A DNA stretch of 64,000 bases, taken from positions 12,469,001 through 12,533,000 of the forward strand of contig NC_092674.1 in NCBI RefSeq assembly GCF_964355755.1, given 5' to 3'. Below are positions 45,223 to 56,439 of the stretch, one piece after another. The notes beneath the pieces were generated by a model. It was given only the letters and a program-made list of their open reading frames with translations, did not search any database and was not told the origin of the DNA. The position numbers were made by a program, and so were the translations under genes. Numbering within the stretch: position 1 is the first letter of the stretch; each line of letters opens with the position of its first letter. This DNA is from Antedon mediterranea (lineage: Eukaryota > Echinodermata > Crinoidea > Comatulida > Antedonidae).

Positions 45223-47344
45223 CACTTACATTTTTAAAGTGTAATATGTTTTTTAAAAAATAACAATTTATGAAAAAGTGGAGCTTTTCTTTTCAGTTAT
45301 CACATGATAAATTGAAACGCGTTGCCCACGATACATCATACGGTAGGCTACTCCAGGCCCGTAAACTAGTTTTTATAGAGGGGTTCGAATTTGAAAGCCT
45401 TTGATAGACCTACCAATTAGGATTAATTTGGATGTGTCTATTAAATTCCAAATACACTGGCTCTATGGATGATGGTTTTCAGTGGAAGAGGTGGCGATTA
45501 GGAGGGAGTTCTCAACCTCAACCCCTACCCCCATCGTGTTCGGATTGAGTAAGGATATTTGATAATATGGACCTATAAGTTGACGAGAAATTTAAATGTA
45601 AAATTTAGATGTAAAACTCGTATCAAAGTTCCAGCTTGGAGTCAATTGTATAAACCTTAAAAAGATATTTGAATCTGAAATATACACATAGGTCCAGCTA
45701 ATTTCAATGGTAGGGGCGGTTAAGGGAAGGGGTATTCTGCACCACCTCAGTTCCATCATGGTGGGGGCTGAGGTAAGAAAATGAAAACATGGACCTTTTA
45801 GTTGGTACAATCGTATCAAACTTCTCAATTCTTTAACAATAATATTGTTGTTTGTACTTTAATTTATGGATAGGGAAAGTCACGCCGTCTCCACACCCAA
45901 ATCATTATGCTATGATACAAACTTTAAAGTCTTGCAATATTTCACTTTAAAAGCCAGGTGCCGGCAAAAATTGCTATTGATCATACATTCCAATAATTAT
46001 CGATATATAGTTTCCCCTATGTTTCATCATTTTTGGAATTTTATTTCTGTTACACGAGCTTGTTGAAAATAAGCACTCTCTTATCAGTGGGGGGATAGTT
46101 CAAATTACACAGTAAAATCTCTATTTTTGTGTACACAAATTTTGTAAATAGAGAGGCATTTTAAAAAGCTATGAAAAATAAACGGTGTGGTAAAAAATGT
46201 TATCAGATGATAAATATAGGTAATGTAACTTAAATTTTACATTTCTGGTATTTTTATTCAACTTCAGATTTTTATTTTCATGGTATAGCAAACAATATCT
46301 ACCATCTTTTGTCACCTTCTAGGGAGTCACCAGACATGTTATTACATTAGGTTAACTACCTAACTACTGAAAAAATATCTTCTTTTGCCAAATTTTGTAT
46401 TTGGTCATATTAAGGGAAATTCATGTTTTTTCGTCTTGATTTCTGTTACAAATATTTGATTTATGTACAGTTAACCAAATATTATATTTAAAATTTATGC
46501 CTGTACCTAATCTTTAAAGCTATACTCACTTTCTTTCTTGCTTGTGTTTAAAATTAAGAAAATCTAACGACAAATCAAATAAAACCGTTACTACAGTAGT
46601 GTGACTATATGTTATTATAATCCTAAAGGACATTATTGTTATTATTATTAATTTGTCATCGTCCTTTTTGTTGGATTTACTAATAATGTAAGAAGCAAAT
46701 AAATGAATGAATGAACATTGAATAATAAACCATCATACTACATCAGTGCGCATGTGATTTTAATTAAAACTAGTATCCTAAATATAGGTTTGTGAATAAA
46801 GATTACTATGCAACTAATTTACATATTTGTGTTTATTTGTATTAAAAAGATTCAATATAACTAAGTATGTTGCATCAAACAGCTTATTGGAATGAAGAGA
46901 AACATTGGAACATCTGAACAAAACAAACATAAGTTCTTTAGAATTAAATTATTAATTTTCAGTTTTAATTAAAATCACATATACTGAGTAGTATGCATGA
47001 TGTTTAAGGTTTACTGTGCAATGTCATAACAAAACATGGTAAGCTTCTTATTATTATTATAAGTTAGTGATTACAACAAAATGGAGGACGAGTAAATAAG
47101 CAATATATATAATATATAGTATACTACGGTTACTTTGATTTGTTTTTATTGCTCAACTATGGTTTTAAAATATTTAACAGTATACTGTATAGCATTTGTC
47201 ATTCATTTACGGGAGTTTTTTTTTAAATTGTTAAACAGTGATATAGGTTAGATCTGTAATTATAATACTAAATATTAATAATGATCTTGGTGATGGGAGA
47301 TTTAACTATGATGTTATTCATTAAAATTTTATAGAATTATCTAC
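45223..47344. other. Interior between inverted arms, no gene recognised
   Basis: Roughly 2.1 kb without recognisable exon. Around 45480-45830 two related ~240-bp stretches ('atggacctataagttg' and 'atggaccttttagttgg', each followed by 'gtatcaaa') suggest an old tandem duplication. At 46690-46715 a 'taaatgaatgaatgaac' tract looks like a LINE-type tail without a recognisable body. Confidence 0.4.
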
Positions 47345-47519
47345 TGCTCCACGTAAAAATGTTTGTACCAGCTATAGGTTAAATGTCAAAATAAGGTGTT
47401 TTTTAACAATTTGTGTATTTCTGTTGTATTAGAGCAAATATAGTTATATATATTGTGAGTAATTTGAGACTAAAATTATAACCTTCTGACTAGTGGTTGC
47501 TGAGATATTGATATGGCCA
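47345..47519. repeat. Right inverted arm
   Basis: It is the reverse complement of 45047-45222 ('tgctccacg', 'gtaccagctat', 'tgactagtggttgctgag') with scattered differences. The pair may be the ends of a ~2.5-kb element, or two separate insertions of the same ~300-bp family. Confidence 0.65.
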
Positions 47520-47520
47520 T

Positions 47521-48035
47521 TTTTCATTCATTCATTCATTCATTTATTTGATCAAAATCACATAAAAACAAGTAAAAAAGGTTCATGAATAAAACAGTAT
47601 AAAAACAACATATAAAACAATGATAAAATATTTTTAAACATCTAAAACCGTATAAAAAACAAAGTCTAAAATTGTAAAATAATTAAAAACCATTAAAAAA
47701 TCTTAAAAGAGATAAAAAGGGAGAGAAAAAGTGATTTCGATCAGGATCGTCCAAGAAAACCAATAACTCAGGTTTATTTCCATTGGAGTCCTTGAGGTAA
47801 AACAGTTTTAAAAAGTTAAAAATAAGTTTAGATGCTATGCCGTTTCGATGCAAGATTGTTTTTAACTAAATTTCTAAATACATTTACACTCTCAGTACTT
47901 GTTATCGTACTTGGCAATTTGTTCCATTCTTTAATTGCTGGAGCATAAAATGTGCCATCTATAACATTACAAGAGATTGGAGGAACAAAATTAAAATAAC
48001 TGTGTCGGGTATGGAAATAACTTGAACTGATAGCT
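47521..48035 (-). pseudogene. LINE 3' end on minus strand
   Basis: On the minus strand a frame around 47855-47960 reads 'GTFYAPAIKEWNKLPSTI', then 'SVNVFRNLVKNNL'. This is the conserved terminal segment of CR1/Jockey-type ORF2 ('W..LP...'). About 300 bp of A-rich 3' UTR and a (TGAA)n tail (plus-strand 'cattcattcattcattc', 47523-47541) follow. It is truncated to the last ~0.5 kb and inserted at the edge of the inverted arm. Confidence 0.7.
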
Positions 48036-49195
48036 ACAACTTAATCACTCTCTGTGTACCTGTATATAGTGTAAATAAAGTACGGTTGAGAGGATTTAAC
48101 AACAGTCTGTGTCATTTATATAAATAGTGCTACATAAGTAAAGTGTTAACATTAATTCCTATTTTATTATGCAAACATTATAACGAACACTGAATCCTAA
48201 TTATAGTTTTCCAATAAATGCCGAACCAGAATTTGTCTTCATTTGTTCGCAACTGAAGAAAATACATTTTAAGCCTATAGCCTAGATTTCAAAAGTTAAG
48301 CCTTAATTATATTACTTTCACTGCTGGTCTAAAAAGATGAACCATACGAACCCCATAGGCTAGGGGCTTACCGTCATCGTGACAATTATGGTTATCCGCG
48401 TTAACGAACACAGTGTACCAAACATGTTGACCTGAAAACATGTTTTTAGTGTTCTGAATTGTGTCTTTTTTGTGTGTCATATTTAGTGAGAATAACTAAT
48501 AAAGTCATTATGTTATGTTTTCTTCGTATAAAAATAGTGCATTGTGTGTTATATTTTTCTTGATAGTATAATATTCAATTTGTTGGTGAATTGTACTTTT
48601 ACGAGTCCAGTTAAGCATAATTGTGGCACTTATTGTCCAATTCCGAGCCTTTTATCGTCTGACTTGATTTGTAATACTGGTGTCCTTTTTCGTGACATGA
48701 TCTCAAGCTAGTAGATCTCATTGTCCAACTACTGGCTTTCGGCCAATTGTTCTCTTCACCACAAAATCACATCCCTCTCCACTTCAAAATCATGTCTACA
48801 TTCTTGTTGTATTTTGACACCGTGATACCTTTAAAACATTTAAGATGTCGGTGTCTCAACAACTTCCGCCAACATCGGCAAATGGGGCATCACCTGTTTT
48901 TATTCTACTGACATCCTCTGTTCTATTCTTAAATAAGCGTTTATTAAGTTTATCCAGTAAGTTTAACTTAGCTTTGTTAGCATTACTTCTATTACTATGA
49001 ACGCAATTCAAATGAATATGATGACAATTGGTTTTTTTAGTGGGCTGAAATATTAACTTAAATTGACGTAAACGCTCATATACTGGCAGTATTTCTTTTA
49101 TTTAAACCATTTCCCATTCAGAGAACTAAAAAGGAAACACTTTTGTTTCCTTTAGTTATCGCCAAACGCGAGTGTTGTCACACGAAAATGACACA
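48036..49195. other. Unassigned, partly old repeat
   Basis: 48365-48720 matches 40430-40870, and 49020-49110 matches 241-330. The stretch 48700-49060 resembles 60930-61350 in part. No exon is recognised. Confidence 0.45.
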
Positions 49196-49375
49196 GTCAA
49201 TATCATCGTACTCTAGAATTTACTGGATTTTATATGTTTAATGATAGGGACACGATAATGACGCAACAATTACTCAGTCAATATCATCGTACTCTAGAAC
49301 TTAGTGGATTTTATATGTTTAATGATAGGGACACGATAATGACGCAACAATTACTCAGTCAATATCATCGTACTC
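49196..49375 (+). repeat. 81-bp tandem repeat
   Basis: The string 'gtcaatatcatcgtactc' starts at 49196, 49277 and 49358, an exact 81-bp period. The two complete units differ at only two or three positions; the third is partial. Confidence 0.9.
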
Positions 49376-49589
49376 GAGGAAATATATACGATTAACGATC
49401 CTCGCAGAAGTACAGTATAGTCATGTGATGCAGTTTCAACCAATCACGTTCATGTATTTACATATATAATATAATAAAAAATGATTTGTTCAATTTTAAT
49501 TAGTTCCCCTCAATGTATAGTCCTTTAAATGTTTCTATTATTATTATTTTTTCCATCTTTTCAGAAAATTGATTACACCACATTCAATT

Positions 49590-49830
49590 AGATTACTTAC
49601 TTGTCCATAACATTGAACCGTTACGTTCTATCACTTACACTATTAAAATTACACAACATGTGCGCCATAACATTGCTCATATATTCTATACCACAAATGA
49701 TTGTGCAAGCACGCGTATGTATTGATTCAACATTACTTTATTTACCAATTTGGAGTTGGTACAGTATATTCATGTGAAGTATATCTATGGTCAACATTCG
49801 GGACACCAAAGATTTCGGGATTTTACCGAG
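49590..49830 (+). repeat. Diverged copy of the triplicated block's noncoding part
   Basis: It aligns with 1300-1520 in order: 'atgtgcgccata', 'attgctcatatattct', 'gtattgattcaacattactt' and 'ggtcaaca(c/t)tcggga'. Many substitutions show it is older than the three main copies. 49830-50100 has no recognisable content. Confidence 0.6.
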
Positions 49831-50100
49831 CTTGGCGTGTTAGTCAGCCGATTGCAAATTCCTACCAAAACGCAACGAACACCATCAAATGAAAACGAGA
49901 TAAAAATATACCAAAATACACTGTACATAATAAAAAGTATGGATGGAGTCGTTTAAGTGATACATATTGCACTTAGATGTTAAACAGATTACCAATTGAA
50001 TAATGATTTCTCACACAGTACCGTTTTACGGTCTTCATAAAATCAAGGCATTTTCGATTCTACACCTTTGGTTTTACTACACAGTTTTAATTTATAGTAA

Positions 50101-53100
50101 CCAGTACGTTCAATGGAGTCAGCTAATGTTTATGAACGTCTAATGGCAATAGACGTCACAATAAAAAATTGTAAATTAAGAATTGTGTCTGCGTACTCTC
50201 CTACGGAATCCGGTTCAGAATCATCAAAGGATATTTTCTATGCAAAACTCTCCAAAGTAACAAGAGTCGAGAACAACACAAAACTCTTACTGATGGGAGA
50301 CTTTAATGCAACATCAACAATAACAACCAGAAAATCACTCTTTGATGGAAACCTACATAGATTTCAAGACACAGATGACATTAGTAACGACAATGGCACA
50401 AGACTCATCAACTACTGCTCTGACTTCAAGCTATGCATACTGAACACCTGGTTTGACCATCCAAACGTTCATCGGATCACTTGGCATAGCAACGATGGTG
50501 TTAAAAAGAAAATACTAGATTACAACATATGTGATCACTGGTTGAGGAAGTATGTTACTGACACAAGAGTCTATAACAACTATTATCTTTCGTCGGATCA
50601 TAGAATCCTTGTGAGTAATATGACAACACCAGCCAACAAAGCAGCCAGGTGGAAGAAGCATAAAAAGAAAAAACAGAGCAAGAGAGCCAACATGAGTAAA
50701 CTTAAAGATCGAGAAGTAAGAAATAATGTTAAAACGAAGATAGAAGAAGAAATTAATAAAATTACTTCTCCTGAAAAGACAACAACCACTACATCAACTG
50801 AGCGCTATACAACACTTATGACAGTGCTAAATAAGGCAGTTGAAGAAGTCCCGAAGAAAACAAGAAACCAAAATGCTCATCCCTGGGATGGTGATGAAAG
50901 ACTACAACAGCTTATAAAAGAAAGAAAGAATATTAACAAAAGCATAGTTACCTACAAAGAAGAGGAGATCAAGGCTATGCAGAAAGCAATTAAGATAAGG
51001 GTGAAGGAACTACGGAATGAATATTTGTATGAAGAAGCAAGCAAGTTAAATGAAGCCCACCAAAATAGAAAAATATTTGATTTATGGAGAAAAGCTAAGG
51101 AGCACGGTGATGTTATAAGAAAAGCACCAAAGCCTATAAAATGTCTTGGATTACGTGAACACTTTAAAGATCACTTTAATCCAGACCAATCTAGCCTTAA
51201 AATCCCAGATGAAATTAGCACACCTCCAGAATATATTATCAACCTGAGACAACCAGAATTTGAGATGGACAATGAACCTCCGTCCAAGAAAGAAATTATT
51301 GATGCAATCGGACATCTAAAAGGTCGCAAAGCTACCCTAGATGTCGCTTCTGAAATGTTGCAAGTCGCCACAGAGAACCCAGTATTCGTCGACCATGTAC
51401 ATAGACTGTTTGAGGAAATTTGGAGAACGAAAGAAGTACCAAGTGATTGGGGACTGTCCAAATTAACAACCATTTGGAAAAAAAAAGGCAGTCCACTTGA
51501 TCCATCAATGTATAGAGGAATATCAATTGGGTCTACATTTTCAAAGATACTTATGGTTATCATTCTTTCACGTTTTTCCATCTTTTATGAAAGTCAACTT
51601 CTACGCACACAGTTTGGATTCAGGTCCAACAGAGGGTGCAATGATGCTATATATGTAATCAAGCAGATCCAGGAAATTGCGTATCGCTCAAATCGCAAAC
51701 TCTATACATGCTTCATTGATTTAACAGCAGCATTCGACCATGTGAATCGTAATCTTCTTTTCCTAAGCGTTCGTAATAGGTTTCACTTAAACCAGTCTAC
51801 TACTATGATTGACATTATACAATCACTGTACAGCTCAACGAAAGCATACCTTGCTGACGACGATCCGAGTGATGATAAGTTCGAAACATCTTCTGGGGTG
51901 CGACAGGGTGGTATTGAGAGTACCAGCATGTTTAACCAATATTTTGATTACGTTATTAGAGTGTTCAAACAACGCTGTAAAGATGCTAGTTTGGATGGCC
52001 TAATGATACAATACCTAATTCCTATTGAAGCTACAAATCGTGCTCAAAGATGTAAAGCACCATCAAGGGGCATCTATGACGACTTTGAAAGTGGCTATGC
52101 TGACGACTTTGCTGTAAGCTCCTGGTCACAAGAAGAACTGCAAACCATTGTGAACATCTTGAATAAAGTTTGTCTGGAATTTGGCCTAAGAATTAGTGCC
52201 CCCAAAACAGAAACCATTATATGGAACTGGAAAGAGGAAGTTGAAGAATACCCAAGATGCATCATACAAATTGGCGGCGTACACATTAACAACGTAACAC
52301 ACTTTAGATACCTTGGTGTATGGGCTACCTACAATGATGTTCATATTGGAGATCAAGAAGTAAAATACAGAATCAATTCAGCCAAAGGAGCATTTGCAGA
52401 GAATAGGGCATTGCTTACCAACAGAACGATCCACCTACAAACAAGAATGATGTTTCTTAATGGTCTAGTTAGGAGTAGACTCACCTATGGTTGCCATGCT
52501 TGGAGGGCAACAGGAAGTGAAATGTCCAAACTTAGCACAACATACAAAACCTTCCTAAGAAGAATGCTAGTGAATGGCTTTCAAAGAGTCTGCCCACCAA
52601 ACCATGTAGACATATCCTCAGATGAAGAAACAGATGAAAACTATATAGACTGGCGTTACGTAATTGATAATGACGATCTCTACAAAATTACTGGCTGTCA
52701 ACCGCTAGAAGAATATGTCTACAAGCAACAATTCAACTGGATCGGACATGTAATTAGAAAAGAAAATGAAGATCCTACAAAAATTCTTACTTTTCACACA
52801 ACACAAAGTAAACGAAGAGGTCGGAAGATACCATCAGTACTTGATAGAGTTGTACAACAAAGTCAACTTACTAGATGCAACTTCATTAGAGCCTGCTTCA
52901 ACAGAAATTTGTAATTCCCAGCAATGTTTTAACTGTATATATGAACTGTTTTATAAGTTGTTTTGTGACTGTGTAATTTGGTAGTAGTCACTCTCATACT
53001 GTAGGCCTACATTTAAAAGTAACACATCCAAATGCCAACTTCAAGTCAATGGCTACCAGATGTCTCTGTGAGACGGTTATTTGAACCAGTACCAGTACCA

Positions 53101-53104
53101 GTAC
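50101..53104 (+). mobile_element. LINE (RTE-like) with long ORF and (CCAGTA)n tail
   Basis: It covers the ORF at 50113-52914, a ~170-bp 3' UTR and a tail of about three CCAGTA units at 53084-53104. The N-terminal part of the endonuclease is missing and a stop lies directly before Met 50113, so the copy is likely 5'-truncated near 50100. No target duplication was found. Its 3' 709 bp were the model for, or a sister of, the fragment at 26929-27636. Confidence 0.85.
50113..52914 (+). CDS. LINE endonuclease-reverse transcriptase, 933 aa
   Basis: ORF2-type protein for target-primed reverse transcription. Residues 1-175 are the C-terminal half of an EEP endonuclease: 'MGDFNA' (61-66), 'TWH.NDG' (123-129) and 'SSDHRILV' (160-167). 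The N-terminal catalytic Asn/Glu part is lacking. Residues 180-300 are Lys-rich and helical. RT follows: 'SMYRGISIGSTFSKIL' (465-480), 'QFGFRSNRGCNDAIY' (500-514), motif A 'CFIDLTAAFDHV' (533-544), motif B 'SSGVRQGGIESTSMF' (593-607), motif C 'YADDFAVSSW' (662-671) and thumb 'HFRYLGVW' (730-737). The C-terminus has 'LTYGCHAW' (790-797), 'FNWIGHVIRKENEDP' and 'RRGRK'. The 'VRQGG.ES' form of motif B and the 'GHV.R..' tail suggest an RTE/Proto2-like clade. The RT is intact over its full length with no stops, but the missing endonuclease half makes autonomous activity unlikely. Confidence 0.85.
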   Translation: MESANVYERLMAIDVTIKNCKLRIVSAYSPTESGSESSKDIFYAKLSKVTRVENNTKLLLMGDFNATSTITTRKSLFDGNLHRFQDTDDISNDNGTRLINYCSDFKLCILNTWFDHPNVHRITWHSNDGVKKKILDYNICDHWLRKYVTDTRVYNNYYLSSDHRILVSNMTTPANKAARWKKHKKKKQSKRANMSKLKDREVRNNVKTKIEEEINKITSPEKTTTTTSTERYTTLMTVLNKAVEEVPKKTRNQNAHPWDGDERLQQLIKERKNINKSIVTYKEEEIKAMQKAIKIRVKELRNEYLYEEASKLNEAHQNRKIFDLWRKAKEHGDVIRKAPKPIKCLGLREHFKDHFNPDQSSLKIPDEISTPPEYIINLRQPEFEMDNEPPSKKEIIDAIGHLKGRKATLDVASEMLQVATENPVFVDHVHRLFEEIWRTKEVPSDWGLSKLTTIWKKKGSPLDPSMYRGISIGSTFSKILMVIILSRFSIFYESQLLRTQFGFRSNRGCNDAIYVIKQIQEIAYRSNRKLYTCFIDLTAAFDHVNRNLLFLSVRNRFHLNQSTTMIDIIQSLYSSTKAYLADDDPSDDKFETSSGVRQGGIESTSMFNQYFDYVIRVFKQRCKDASLDGLMIQYLIPIEATNRAQRCKAPSRGIYDDFESGYADDFAVSSWSQEELQTIVNILNKVCLEFGLRISAPKTETIIWNWKEEVEEYPRCIIQIGGVHINNVTHFRYLGVWATYNDVHIGDQEVKYRINSAKGAFAENRALLTNRTIHLQTRMMFLNGLVRSRLTYGCHAWRATGSEMSKLSTTYKTFLRRMLVNGFQRVCPPNHVDISSDEETDENYIDWRYVIDNDDLYKITGCQPLEEYVYKQQFNWIGHVIRKENEDPTKILTFHTTQSKRRGRKIPSVLDRVVQQSQLTRCNFIRACFNRNL

Positions 53105-53312
53105 AATAATAGTGTAAATATCAACGATCAGTGTGTTTCTAACAACAAAGGCTAACTTTTTCATGGGATTTACAACGACGTCTTAAGTGCTAGGCATATT
53201 TTAGGTATGTTATTACCGGTTCGCCCTTTAAATTTGAAAATTTAATCATTTGTTTTAATCACACTGAATTATATATATAGCACCCCTTATTAACAATGTT
53301 TGTAACACTTAC

Positions 53313-53411
53313 ATTGGTTGTAAGATCCAAATTAGCACCTGCCTTGAGCAAAATAGTGCAAATATCTGTGTGGCCCTTACTTGCAGCAGAATGCAAAGGT
53401 GTCCATCCATT
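53313..53411 (-). CDS. Single-ankyrin-repeat exon (unit f)
   Basis: A 99-nt phase-0 exon. It encodes N-G-W-T-P-L-H-S-A-A, then S-K-G-H-T-D-I-C-T-I-L-L-K-A-G-A-N-L-D-L-T-T-N, closest to the general ankyrin consensus (TPLH.AA..GH). Acceptor 'atttcag' (minus strand, right of 53411) and donor 'gtaag' at 53308-53312 are intact. The downstream intron segment 'ggtatgttattaccgg...cgccctttaaat' is present at 53202-53235. Upstream similarity to other units ends at about 53455, so the unit is short. Confidence 0.85.
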
Positions 53412-53455
53412 CTGAAATATTACAAATATTATGTTATAGTATTTTTCACTTCACA

Positions 53456-54700
53456 TCAAACGTGTACCGCCAAACCAAAACCAGGCGTTTGTCGGCAGCA
53501 AGGGATTTCTGTAAAATGCTTCTGAATGTGTAAAACCTATATCTTGACCATTTTTAGTTTTTTAAATAATCTTACAGAAAATTTACCGTAGATTCCAAAA
53601 ATCTATGTATTTTAAAGAAATTATAAGTATAAATCAATGAAAATAACATTTTAATGAGACCCCCTTTTTCGTCTTTGGTGAAAAAATCAAGTTCTATTCT
53701 GTAATTTGTGTCTATTTCTAACCAACTTTTACCTCTTTGATTATGAGAAGACCCCTTAATGTGTGGTATTTTTAGAAAGCTCGTGAAAAAATCTTTCCAA
53801 AGATAAAGGTTGTAGGTCATGTAAAATAATAGTATAGCCAATCAAACACATTCTTTAATAACCTTTTGGTATAAGCAAACCAGTCTTGTTGCTACGGAAT
53901 CCTGAAACAGGCAATTTGATTGGCTAACAGAGTGGCTCAAGTCATTGAAGCGTTAAATTTGCCTTTAACAGCTATTCAAAGTACACTGAGGAAGCGGTAA
54001 GGTTTTAACAAAACATTCTTACTGTAAAAAACATTCAATATTAATTTATTTTTTTATTTATGCATCCTAGATAATAATAAAACAACATAGAATAGTTTAA
54101 TGATTTATATAATATGAAAAGTAGAAATATTGGCTTCGCTAGCGAATCATAAACAACAAGAGGTTAGAAAGTACGAAATGACTTTCTAGCGCGACACACT
54201 CAGTTTGGTGAACACAGAAACACTTTTGATCAAAATATTAGGCCTAGCCTAGGCATAAGATAAGAGATGAACTGTATGCCAGCTTAGTACTTCAAGTTAG
54301 CCTAGTAAAACCACCTAGCATACCTTGGTCTAGGCCTAGCCCAAAAAAAAAAAGATTTTTAAATGTGTTTAAAAAAGTTTAATTTAATTTTTCATTCTGT
54401 TTTCAGATCTTGATTGGTAAATTAATACTGTAATGTAATACCAATAGTTTTGACAGTGGTGGTGATGCTGTTGCTACTTTCCCTTCTCAAACAACTCCAA
54501 TAATGGTGATACGGTGCTTTATAACTTTACAAAAATGACTTTGATTCTGATGATACATGAAACATGTATTCTATTATGCAACGTAACCCTGAATAAAACC
54601 GTGAAATAATTGTATCGAAAAATATGTATGTATTTAAAAGACCCGGCACAAAAGATGATAATACTGTTGTAACACGCAGCCTGAAATTACCAAAATGTTA
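53456..54700. other. Unassigned sequence with TAGGCCTA-rich part
   Basis: No exon, RNA gene or named repeat is recognised. 54238-54345 is dense in 'taggcctag' and 'cctaggc' variants, like the intron at 12500-12735. A pyrimidine-rich stretch ending in 'tttcag' at about 54400-54406 could be an acceptor but no coding exon follows. Confidence 0.4.
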
Positions 54701-54819
54701 TAATATCTTCGACTCAATGTATTTCATTTCTTTCATGAATATGAACATTTTGTCTTAAATGAAAGTTAAATTGAATTTGAATTGCGTGTTTATTGTAATT
54801 AACAATTGGCTGTAAATTT

Positions 54820-55204
54820 AATTATTATTATTATTATTATTTATTGCCAAAAACCAGTTACAAACAAACAAAAACACAGAAACTAAGGGAGTAGGCAGGA
54901 ACCTAAAAGTGAACCTAATCACTATAACAAGAGTTCAGGTTCCGTACTCCCAAAGTAACAACAATGATATAAAATAAACTATATAAAAATATTTAAATAA
55001 CAAATAGACGAATCAACAGTGTCAATATAAAATAAACGGATAAAATACATAATAGTCGATTCAACAAAGTCAATATAAAACATGTGATTTAAGTAAATTT
55101 AAAAATGTTGGAAAACTGTCTAAAATTAAAGAATTTTTAATCATTTCCGGTAATTCTTCCCACAACCTAGGGAATATATTAATAGCGGAATGATGAAGAC
55201 AATA
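54820..55204 (-). pseudogene. LINE 3' fragment on minus strand with 7-bp duplication
   Basis: The minus-strand frame near 55080-55200 reads 'LHHSAINIFPRLWEELPEM', then 'LILDSFPTFLNLLKSHV', an ORF2 C-terminus. The tail is (AAT)n (plus-strand 'attattatt' from 54821). 'taaattt' flanks it at 54813-54819 and 55205-55211. The related unoccupied host sequence is at 18745-18775. Confidence 0.75.
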
Positions 55205-55223
55205 TAAATTTCTTTAAAATTAA

Positions 55224-55786
55224 TGTAATTATCTGGAAGTCAGAGCGGGTCTTTTGTTCGTTGTGTTTCAGGCTCTCGCTATGTTACAGTTCTGATATAA
55301 GGTTGTGCTGGTTCTTTTGTTTCTGTTGTGTTTAAGCGCTTGCTATGTTCATATTTTTTAAGTACTAAGCTTAAACTTGTATATGTATAAGCAACTGATT
55401 TACCATTATGTTAACTAGAATCATGCTTACAATTAATTCTAATTACATTTACAATATTTATCTTAGTTTTGCTCGATCATATGTATAATAGTCAGGAGTT
55501 ATCACGAGTTGATGCTGTGTCATACGTTTGGTGTTATATAACTTGAGGTACTATTATATTGTTCGTTGTTGGATTGGTGTTGTGAATTATTACATACTGA
55601 TATAAGCCTAATTGACTGTAAGATAGAGTTGTTGTTATTTATTTATTAATATTTTGCAGGGCTTGAATTCTTGTACTTGAAATGATTTGTATAATAATTT
55701 GATGCTGGAGTACAATACGAATTAATAAATCGGACTGAAGGAAAGAATCAAAGTGTATTCTTCTTTATTTGTTTGGAACCACGACA
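55224..55786 (+). mobile_element. Solo LTR, 563 bp, with TTAA duplication
   Basis: It starts TG ('tgtaattatctgg') and ends CA ('ggaaccacgaca'), and is bracketed by 'ttaa' at 55220-55223 and 55787-55790. The unoccupied host version, 'ttctttaaaattaatctta', is at 18764-18782. An 'attaataaatc' near 55723 could act as the poly(A) signal. No internal retroviral-type coding sequence flanks it, so it is best read as the product of LTR-LTR recombination. Family (Gypsy or BEL/Pao) is not determined; orientation is uncertain. Confidence 0.7.
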
Positions 55787-55789
55787 TTA

Positions 55790-56350
55790 ATCTTATGAGA
55801 ATTAGTTGTATAAGAACAATATTACTTTTTTTAACATTTTATAATAAAAATAAATTCCCCTTGATTAAAAAAGTACAACACCGTGTGATAACTGAAAACA
55901 ATTGTATAAATATGCTTGATAAATAAATAGATATAGCATTAGCAGTTAATGAATTATTCAACAAGTATAATTGTGTTTGTTTTATAATACAATATTCTGT
56001 GTATAAATGTACGTGGCTGGGCGTTTATTAGAGGGTGGAAGTTGGATATTCCAAAGATGTTTTATTGGGGAGGGGGCGTTTATTCAAATAAATGCGGTAG
56101 GCTTAATTGGTATAATCAATACATTATTTAGTTCAAATCAAACACCAAATAATGACAATCATCAGTGGGCCGTTAATAAAGATACACGCTCTAAACGGCT
56201 TAAAATATGGGCCAAAGCACCCGGGTCTCAATAGCGATGCAGTACATGCAGATAGCGCGCAATCTGTTCAAACCTAACATCAACTCAACAACTCTGGTAC
56301 CATTCGGCTATATTGATTTCTGATATAATTTTATATACTGATTTTACAAT
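55790..56350 (+). repeat. Interspersed repeat family 'GCGTTTATTAGAGGG', copy at 55.8 kb
   Basis: The most complete direct copy without an insert: 'gcgtttattagagggtgg' at 56020, 'gggggcgtttattcaaataaa' at 56073-56093, 'aatgacaatcatcagtgggcc' near 56152, and 'tcaacaactctggtaccattcgg'. It supplies the unoccupied site for the LINE at 19166-21124. Confidence 0.75.
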
Positions 56351-56439
56351 TTTCCCTGCAAAATACTTCCAATGATTTTTTAATATAATGCATTTGTTTT
56401 TTGTTTGTTTGTTTTTTTTTTTGCAGTATAATTTCATTT

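Noticed and set aside
45375-45400. 'aggggttcgaattt' as a possible tRNA B box
   Set aside because: No A box at proper distance and no cloverleaf; apart from the SINE I found no tRNA-like gene in the window.
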